Below are positions 57,515 through 64,000 of a stretch of 64,000 nucleotides of DNA, in pieces (position 1 is the first letter of the stretch; each line of letters begins with the position of its first letter). The stretch is from Capsicum annuum (Eukaryota; Streptophyta; Magnoliopsida; Solanales; Solanaceae). The notes below the pieces were generated by a model. It was not told where the DNA came from and searched no databases. It saw only the letters and a list, made by a program, of their open reading frames with translations. Location of the stretch: assembly GCF_002878395.1 (NCBI RefSeq), contig NW_025892772.1:16613-80612 (forward strand). Reading direction: 5' to 3'. Both the position numbers and the translations under genes were made by a program.

Positions 57515-57976
57515 GTGGAGGCAATAACACTTACTGAGGAGTATATTTCGGTAGTCACTCAAAAGATGCCGATAAAGCTTAAGGACCCAGGTAAGTTTAC
57601 TCTTCCCATTCATATTGGTAACAATGAGGTGGTACAGGCACTTAGTGATTTAGGGGCAAGTATCAACTTGATGCGCCTATCTTTGTTTAACACGTTAGGT
57701 TTGGGAAAGTTTAGACCGAGCTCTATACTACTGCAGCTGGCAAATGGGACCATAGCTTGTCCTGAAGGAGTGATTGAGGATGTGCTCATAAAGGTTAGTA
57801 AATTTATTATTCCTTCTGACTTTATTGTTCTTGATTTTGAGGCAGATGAACAGGTACCAATCATCTTGGAACGTCCATTTTTAGTGACGGGCGGAGCTTT
57901 AATTGATGTAAGAGAGGACACGCTAAAAATGAGGTTGAGGATGCAGAGGCAGTATTTAATGTTTACAAACTGCTAA
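57515..57976 (+). pseudogene. Athila/Tat-like protease
   Basis: 153 codons open: KMPIKLKDPGKFTLPIHIGN, then ALSDLGASINLMRLSLFNTL with the family's DLGAS active-site word, SILLQLANGTIACPEGVIED and VPIILERPFLVTGGALIDVR. This is the conserved retropepsin-like domain of Athila/Tat Gag-Pol. The left part of the frame is separated by the Copia insertion at 57514. It ends at a stop at 57974 and no RT follows. Confidence 0.88.
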
Positions 57977-59908
57977 ACACGCTATCCCACTATAAGGATT
58001 TATGTATGATTACTATTGTTGAAGGGGATAAGTATGGGGTGGTTAGCCTATCAAAGGCCTCTTTAAACACCCTTATTGAACTGCCTAAGCCTCCAATACT
58101 ACTATTTCCCAACATGATGAAGGTTGACGTTGAGAGAGATGTTGACCTTGGGAATGGAAGCTTAAAAGGCCAGAAATGAAAAAAATATGGCCTCCAAGCA
58201 TGAGAAAAAAAATAAAGGAATTTGGTTGAGTTAAGCTGGGTCGTGCCGCGATACTAAATCAGGCGCGCTGCTTGGGAGACAACCCAAGTTAAGTAGGTAT
58301 GTTTTATTTTTAATTTTTTATTTTTATTTCACGTAGTTTTTGTTTTTGACTGAGTCACAGGTTGATGGGAAGTTTGAGTACCGAAAACCTAAGCTAAGAA
58401 GCATGGCAAAAACTGAGAGTGGGGTCCCTTGGATCCTAGTTTGTGAAAAAAAGGCTACTAGCTAGGCCTAGAGGCCTCATGGAGTATTTCTATCTCTTAC
58501 TTTTAAGTTAACTTTAGGGACGAAGTAGATTTTTAAGTGCGGGGTGGGAGAAAATTCCTAAGTTTTGGCTCAATTTAAAAATTTTTGGTGTAAGATGTTC
58601 TTATTGGCGATATTTTGATTGCATGGTGGAAGTGTTTTGTGTGGTAAAAATATGTGATTTGGAGAATTACTACTTTTGAGACTTTTAGACTCATTTTGGT
58701 AGCTCTTGTACTTTTTGGCTTTAAATTTGAATTCATGCTATTGTTTTGTTGAGAGTCTTTGATGATCCTATTGAGTTGAGCATGTGCTATGTGTGATGTA
58801 AGGGATCTTGTATATTCCTTGTTGCATGTGATGTCTAGAACTTATCCGGTGTGTATGCAAAGCGAAATAAAGAGTGTAGGTTTAAAAGATGATTTAGGCA
58901 TTTCTTTGATAGCCTTGTTTTATATCTTCTATTTGTCCTACCCTTTGTGCATTATCTTAGTTAACCCCCATTGAGCCTTTAGCCTTTTATTTGGTAGCTG
59001 TATAAGTAGCCTAATCCCTTTTTTATGGACCTTAATTTGATCTAAAAAGCTCTTAAGTGCTTTAATAAAAAATTTATTTAGTAAGGAGTTTGAAAAATTG
59101 AAGAAGAAAAAGGTGAAATTGATGCCCCAAGGTAATAGTTATTGATGTTTATATTTTATGAGTGGTGGCTGAGAGTGATATAAATGATGTTAGAAATATT
59201 CCCATGATTGTAGAAAAAGAGAAAATTGAATCTTGAAGGAATAAACAATATGCCCACTATATGTTTGTAAAAATGCTTAAAAGAGATGGGGCAAAAATAA
59301 AAGAATGGGGTAGACAAAGTGGTAAAATTTGATTGTTAGAGATTGGTTTTAAATGTATGATGTAATGTATTAAATCACTTAGAGAGGTTAGTCACTATTC
59401 CCAAATAGTTCCTACCCGTCCCTTAGCCTATATTACAATCTGAAAAAGACCTATTTGATCCTAAGTTCATCATTCGATATTAGTGGAGCACTACACTAAG
59501 GGTAAGCTTATGGTTCATTATGTGTAACTTGTGAATTCCTTGTGAGAGTGAGCATAATTTGATTCTTATACCCACCATGTTATAAATTGTATTTATGTGA
59601 GTGATTATGGGTAACTCTCTTGTTGTGAGGGGCACATGTTTGATGAATGTGGGTGATATGTATGACGTCCTTGATTGAATGCTAAGCATAAGTTTGCCAA
59701 CTAGGTGAGTCAATTCTTGAGGCTAGTATGTTTTGGAGTAGTGTTCATGAGCTATGAATTGTGTATATAACATGCTTTGTGTAGAAACTTGCATTCCGTG
59801 TAGTCAATGTAGTACTAGCTTGAGTGTCTTTGTTTTAGTCGAAGTGCAGTGTCACCTCAATTTTTTATGCTTAGAATAAAGAGTTGTTCGAGGATGAACA
59901 AGAGTTTA
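57977..59908 (+). other. 3' interior of the Athila/Tat-like element, no RT
   Basis: Only a short segment near 58200-58300 (KLGRAAILNQARCLGDNPS) resembles the end of pol/3' leader of related elements. The rest has no frame above about 60 codons. RT, RNase H and integrase must have been lost by a deletion between the protease and this point. Confidence 0.65.
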
Positions 59909-59920
59909 AGTATGGGGTGA
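59909..59920 (+). promoter_or_regulatory. Polypurine tract
   Basis: AGTATGGGGTGA lies directly before the 3' LTR. Confidence 0.75.
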
Positions 59921-61725
59921 TGATCTGAGGTGGTTTTATACACTTTAGTATAATTATTCTAGCTTATTTCGCCTTATTTTTAGAGCAATTCATGGCTTAA
60001 CGTGTTAATATTGATATAAATAAGCATTTAAGTGTTCAAGTGCGTGATTACAATGGTTCAAAGTATTTTCAAACAAGTTTGTGCTTAATTGAGTTATTTA
60101 GAGTTCAACCCATAAAACTAGTCTTACTAGCTTGAGTTAGGTGTGTGTCTAGTTGGCTTCGTCGGCTCCTAATATGTTTAATTTATTCCAATTGGTTTAA
60201 ATATATAATTATGAGTGGAACAACTTATTTGTAACGTGCAGAGTTCAATTTGATTAAGTTAAAAGTCGAAGCATAAAGTTGAAGATTATTGCAAGTTATC
60301 CTTATCTTATCTCTTGTTTTGATTCGCCGTTGAGAGTATTGTGTTGTTTTGATCTCTAATTTGTGGTGTGTGATATTGTAGGAGGCTTTGTGAGCTGAAT
60401 ATGGTGATATATTGATGATAAAAAGGATTGAAATTCATTGAAAATACACTACAAAAGGCATGGACAAAGAATAGGATGTTCAACACTTAGAATAAATTTT
60501 GTATGCAAATTTCAGTGAGCCGACGCGATCTCGATGTGTTGCGTCGAATCTGCAAATTCCAGCGACGCGATCATCGACGTGTCACGTTGTTACTTTCAAC
60601 GCGATGAGCATTGTGCCGCTTCAATGTAATCATGCACGACCAAAAACAATTTTGTGCCGACACGATTTGGCATCCTAATATTAAGAGAATTGAAATGGGC
60701 ATGCGATTTGAGAAGATGGAGGAAGTCTTGAGGGAATATATTGGATCATGTGCCAATGTCCTAATCCTACAATGATTAGTAATATTATATTATATATACC
60801 CATGGTGTATATTAATTTTTGGTTATAATATCTGGACATCTTAAACAATATTAAAAGGAGAGGACACCTGAAAGCGGTGGTGGACACCTGTGACGGTTTG
60901 CTACACATTTTTTCACGTTTTTAATATTTTAATTAGTCTTTAATTATTCATAACATGTATTCAATTATTTAGATCGTGATTATGAATATTATCGGTTAAA
61001 AAGTCTCTTTCTGAGGTTAAAGTCAAGAACACGATTACTATAGTTTTGGATTAAATTGTTTTAATTTTGCTTATCATTATCGGTTGTGTGTTTATTCTTA
61101 TTTTAATTATTTTATGGGTTGATCACCTATAAAATATATATTGACGACTTTTTGATCTCGAAAGAGGGAATATGAGGATATAACATGAGAATAAACAAAG
61201 TTTGAGTTTTATTCTTTTATAAAATAAAGAATTAAACTTAGCGTCTAGGACAGAGATGTACTTAGATGCCTTACTTGATTCAAACGTAGGATGATAACTT
61301 TAATTCACTTAATTGGATTATTACATCCCCGCTCAACGATGTAGTTGTAATGTCTGTATTAGGTAAAAGATTAGAGGTTGAAAAATTATGGTCATGCAAT
61401 TAACCCTACGAATCAATTAACCAAGATAAACAAGTTAACGAATGAAATTCTATAACATAGTATGATTGTTGGAAGTGCTTTAACCCTGGGCTTTAATCCA
61501 TTGATTGTTCCAAGATTTTAATTTTTGCATTGTTTACTTTATTTTTAATTTACAAAAATACAAAAACTCTTTTTGGCTACTCTTGCACTGAATTAATCTA
61601 AACTGTGAACTAAAATTAAACGTTATTGAAGCGAGTCCCTGAGGGATCGACATTCAGCTTGCTTTAAGGCCACTTTACTACTTGATAAGACTACAAACAC
61701 TTGCGTGTGCGCTCGGACACTGTCA
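59921..61725 (+). repeat. 3' LTR of the Athila/Tat-like element
   Basis: 1805 bp, TGATCTGAGG to GGACACTGTCA. About 60 bp longer than the 5' copy, including a small insertion near 60840-60880. Confidence 0.93.
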
Positions 61726-61730
61726 AAGGG

Positions 61731-61962
61731 TTTAATGGTAATTTCAAACTATTAAATATACTCCTCTCAACTATAAAAACTCTTACTTTGAACTCCATTC
61801 CAATTAATACTTACTCTCAATTTATTTCGTATTGTTTTTACTGGTGGGTCATTTGGTGTGATATATAAGATATAATAATTTTGAAATATTTCGTATTTGG
61901 TTTGAGGTATTATTAGTTAGTCAAGAGATTATTTGTCCCATCATTTATGTCATAGTACTATA
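61731..61962. other. A+T-rich spacer
   Basis: No gene. GGTCATTTGGT near 61850 resembles a MITE end, but no partner was found. Confidence 0.35.
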
Positions 61963-62455
61963 GAAAACATATACACATATATACGTACCATACAAGATAT
62001 GTACTACTTTAAATAATATACATACAACATATAAACACTACATATACTACTTTATAAAACATATACACATGTATACGTTAAATATATACTACTTTAGAGT
62101 CTAAAGAAAATATATACACATATATACGTACCATGCAATATATGTACTACTTTAAATAATATGCATACAATATATAAACACTATATATATACTAATTTAT
62201 AAAATATATACACATGTATACCTTAAATATGTACTACTTTAGAGTCTATAGAAAATATATACACATATATACGTACCATAGAATATATGTATTACTTTAA
62301 ATAATATACATGCAACATATAAACACTATATATATACTACTTTATAAAACGTATACACATGTATACGTTAAATATATACTACTTTAGAGTCTATAGAAAA
62401 TATATACACATATATACGTACCATGTAATATATGTACTACTTTAAAAAATATGCT
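61963..62455. repeat. 145-bp A+T tandem repeat, 3.4 copies
   Basis: Units start at 61963, 62106, 62251 and 62396 with GAAAAYATATACACATATAT, followed by ACGTACCAT, TACTACTTTAAATAATAT and ACTTTAGAGTCTA. Copies differ at a few per cent of positions. Confidence 0.93.
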
Positions 62456-62739
62456 ACTTAATATAATAAATTAATAGTACTTGAGGTTTTGAACTTAAAA
62501 GAAATTTATTTTTTCATTATGTGTATATATGATTATATGTTTGTTATGTTTAATTGTCTATTACTTAGTGTAAAGCTTGATATTAAATTAGTAATATATT
62601 AAAACTAAGTATTTAATTTAAAGTTTTAAACTAGAAATTCAATTTAAATGAAAAAAATTACAAAGTAAGGAGTGAATGAGTGATGTATTTTATTGATTGT
62701 AAAATGATTCAAAATTTATAATGTATATGAATGAAAAAT
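62456..62739. other. A+T-rich spacer
   Basis: No recognised content; probably the 3' untranslated end of the neighbouring hAT element. Confidence 0.35.
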
Positions 62740-64000
62740 CTACAAATTTTGCATCATTTTTTTCAACTCATCCATGTTAATATTAACGGAAACTGGCATA
62801 GGATAGTCAAAATCAATTGGGGCAAAACCATGCATTGGACTTGATTGTGTTGAGTTCTCCCTTGAAGTCATAATTTCTTCAAGATTCTGTTCGTCTTTCA
62901 GCTCCACCTCCATTCCTTGATTTCTTCGTTCCGCTCTAATCCAATCTCTAATGCAAACTAGAACATTCATGTCATTCCTTCCCAATGAGTGTCGGTTGTC
63001 TCCAAGCTGTTGTCGTCCCTGACTAAAAACGCTCTCCGATGCAACGGTTGACATTGGAACATTCAATATATCTCTATTTAATCTTGAAAGCACAATATAT
63101 TGTCTTTCATTATTCTTCCACCAATCCAACACATTGATCCATCGTCTACGATCCTCTATCGGCGTTCGAAGATAATACTTAAGCTCTTCCCAAAAAATTG
63201 CTGTGTAAGTTCCCGCCTCAACACTGTTTCAAATATTTAAATCATAAAAATGATCAGGAGAACCACTATATGCAGGCCTTGTAGAAGATGATGGCTCCCC
63301 GGGAGGATGAGGAGCGACAATTGGAATGATATTTATCGATACAACTAAATCAAGTAAATCAGCATAATGGTTATATAATTTTTCTATGTAACTGTTCGCA
63401 TCACTCATAGTCATATACAAATCTGGTTGTTCTTATTCTTCATCTTCAGATTCATGTTCAATATTTATCTCTTACTTAGAATAAATAAGATAACTAAAGT
63501 GGCACATAGTGGTATATTTCATACATGGATTTAGTATAGCACCAACCAAGTAAATAGGGGGAATCGAAAAAAATATTTTTTAAATTTAACAAACATAGCA
63601 CCAGCAACTTCTTTGTAACCTTCTTTATTCTTATATTCTTTGATCAAAGCAAAAATATCAACTATATATGCTAATATTTTACAAACAATACGATGATAAG
63701 CACCAAAAAATTCAACCGTATCTATATAAAATTTTCCCAAAAACTTAATAAGATCATCAATTATAACCCATAGCATACATTCGGTCGAATCAGCAAATGA
63801 ACCACAATATTGGTTAAAAGTTAGTGTGATAGGAACTCTATAAGCATGACAAGTTTTTAAATAATCATACGTAGCATTTCATCTAGTATCACATTCTCCA
63901 GGCATCAATGTCGGTCTAAGTCCATTTTGTTCACATTTAACTTTAAATTCTCTAATTCTTTTTTTTTTTCTGATTATTTCCTTTTATAAAACCAATAGCA
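62740..64000 (-). pseudogene. hAT transposase, C-terminal part, runs off the window
   Basis: Minus strand. 63132-62740 is open and contains the hAT dimerisation domain (LDWWKNNERQYIVLSRLNRD, VPMSTVASESVFSQGRQQLG, DNRHSLGRNDMNVLVCIRDW) and an acidic tail ending DELKKMMQNL. To its right, 63420-63229 (SDANSYIEKLYNHYADLLDL), 63776-63531 (LWVIIDDLIKFLGKFYIDTV, FVKFKKYFF) and beyond are earlier parts of the same protein separated by stops. A different copy from the hAT at 42-50 kb. N-terminus and right terminal repeat lie outside the window. Confidence 0.85.

Larger units (their letters stand above)
50709..61725 (+). mobile_element. Athila/Tat-like Ty3/Gypsy element without RT
   Basis: LTRs 50709-52472 and 59921-61725, target duplication AAGGG at 50704-50708 and 61726-61730. 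The primer site resembles the tRNA-Asp type used by Athila/Tat elements. Gag and protease are recognisable; no reverse transcriptase, RNase H or integrase is present in the 4.2 kb of own interior sequence. A Copia copy (54289-57514) has inserted within the protease-proximal part. The 3' LTR is directly preceded by a purine tract. Confidence 0.9.

Noticed and set aside
1..64000. tRNA or rRNA genes
   Set aside because: Only the SINE head and primer sites resemble tRNA; no cloverleaf-forming gene was seen.

Overview
The window is nuclear DNA of a flowering plant. The evidence is an intron-split plant cystatin-like gene, a decayed plant IQD gene, a decayed papain-type protease gene, and many plant-type mobile elements: Ty1/Copia, Ty3/Gypsy chromovirus, an Athila/Tat-like Gypsy, hAT, MULE-like and Stowaway MITEs, and a tRNA-derived SINE. 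The repeat style (SINE head, a degenerate SINE-tail-like fragment, CA-rich MITEs, long MULE-like terminal repeats) fits Solanaceae best. That is recognition from memory, not a database result. Base composition is very A+T rich and almost all long open frames belong to retroelements.

Layout. 1-8.5 kb is gene-poor: a SINE with a 15-bp target-site duplication, a purine-only tract, a dead IQD gene, and several terminal-inverted-repeat elements. 8.54-10.86 kb holds the one gene that looks intact, a four-exon cystatin/monellin-superfamily gene (202 residues predicted). Its second intron is inflated by a 1.4-kb inverted-repeat element that carries a Stowaway MITE. 11.7-19.2 kb is a complete but dead Copia element (target duplication GTACT) sitting between two short stretches that could be alternative 3' exons of the cystatin-like gene. 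20.4-21.6 kb is a MULE-like MITE with a 9-bp target duplication.

21.9-40.7 kb is a three-level nest. An old minus-strand Copia was split inside pol by a minus-strand chromovirus (target duplication TTATG). The chromovirus 3' LTR was then entered by a plus-strand Gypsy element that has gag and protease but no visible reverse transcriptase. A later deletion at a 9-base microhomology trimmed both partners. 41.0-42.1 kb is a decayed C1A protease gene. 42.1-50.7 kb is a dead hAT transposon containing a MULE-like MITE and a 4-kb solo LTR with a 36-bp minisatellite (target duplication CATCA).

50.7-61.7 kb is an Athila/Tat-like Gypsy element (target duplication AAGGG) without reverse transcriptase. 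Inside it, at 54289-57514, is the most unusual object: a young Copia copy with a 996-codon open frame whose right end is not a 3' LTR. It is an exact 82-bp inverted copy of the start of its own 5' LTR, joined at a 9-base microhomology and flanked by the direct repeat GTGGA. Both ends are therefore U3 ends, as expected of an aberrant cDNA that integrase still accepted. The window closes with a 145-bp tandem repeat and the C-terminal part of a second hAT transposase running off the end.

No RNA gene, CRISPR array or bacterial-type operon was seen. Nothing here forms a multi-gene pathway. The story is one host gene plus layered transposition, each layer dated by whose target site it interrupts.
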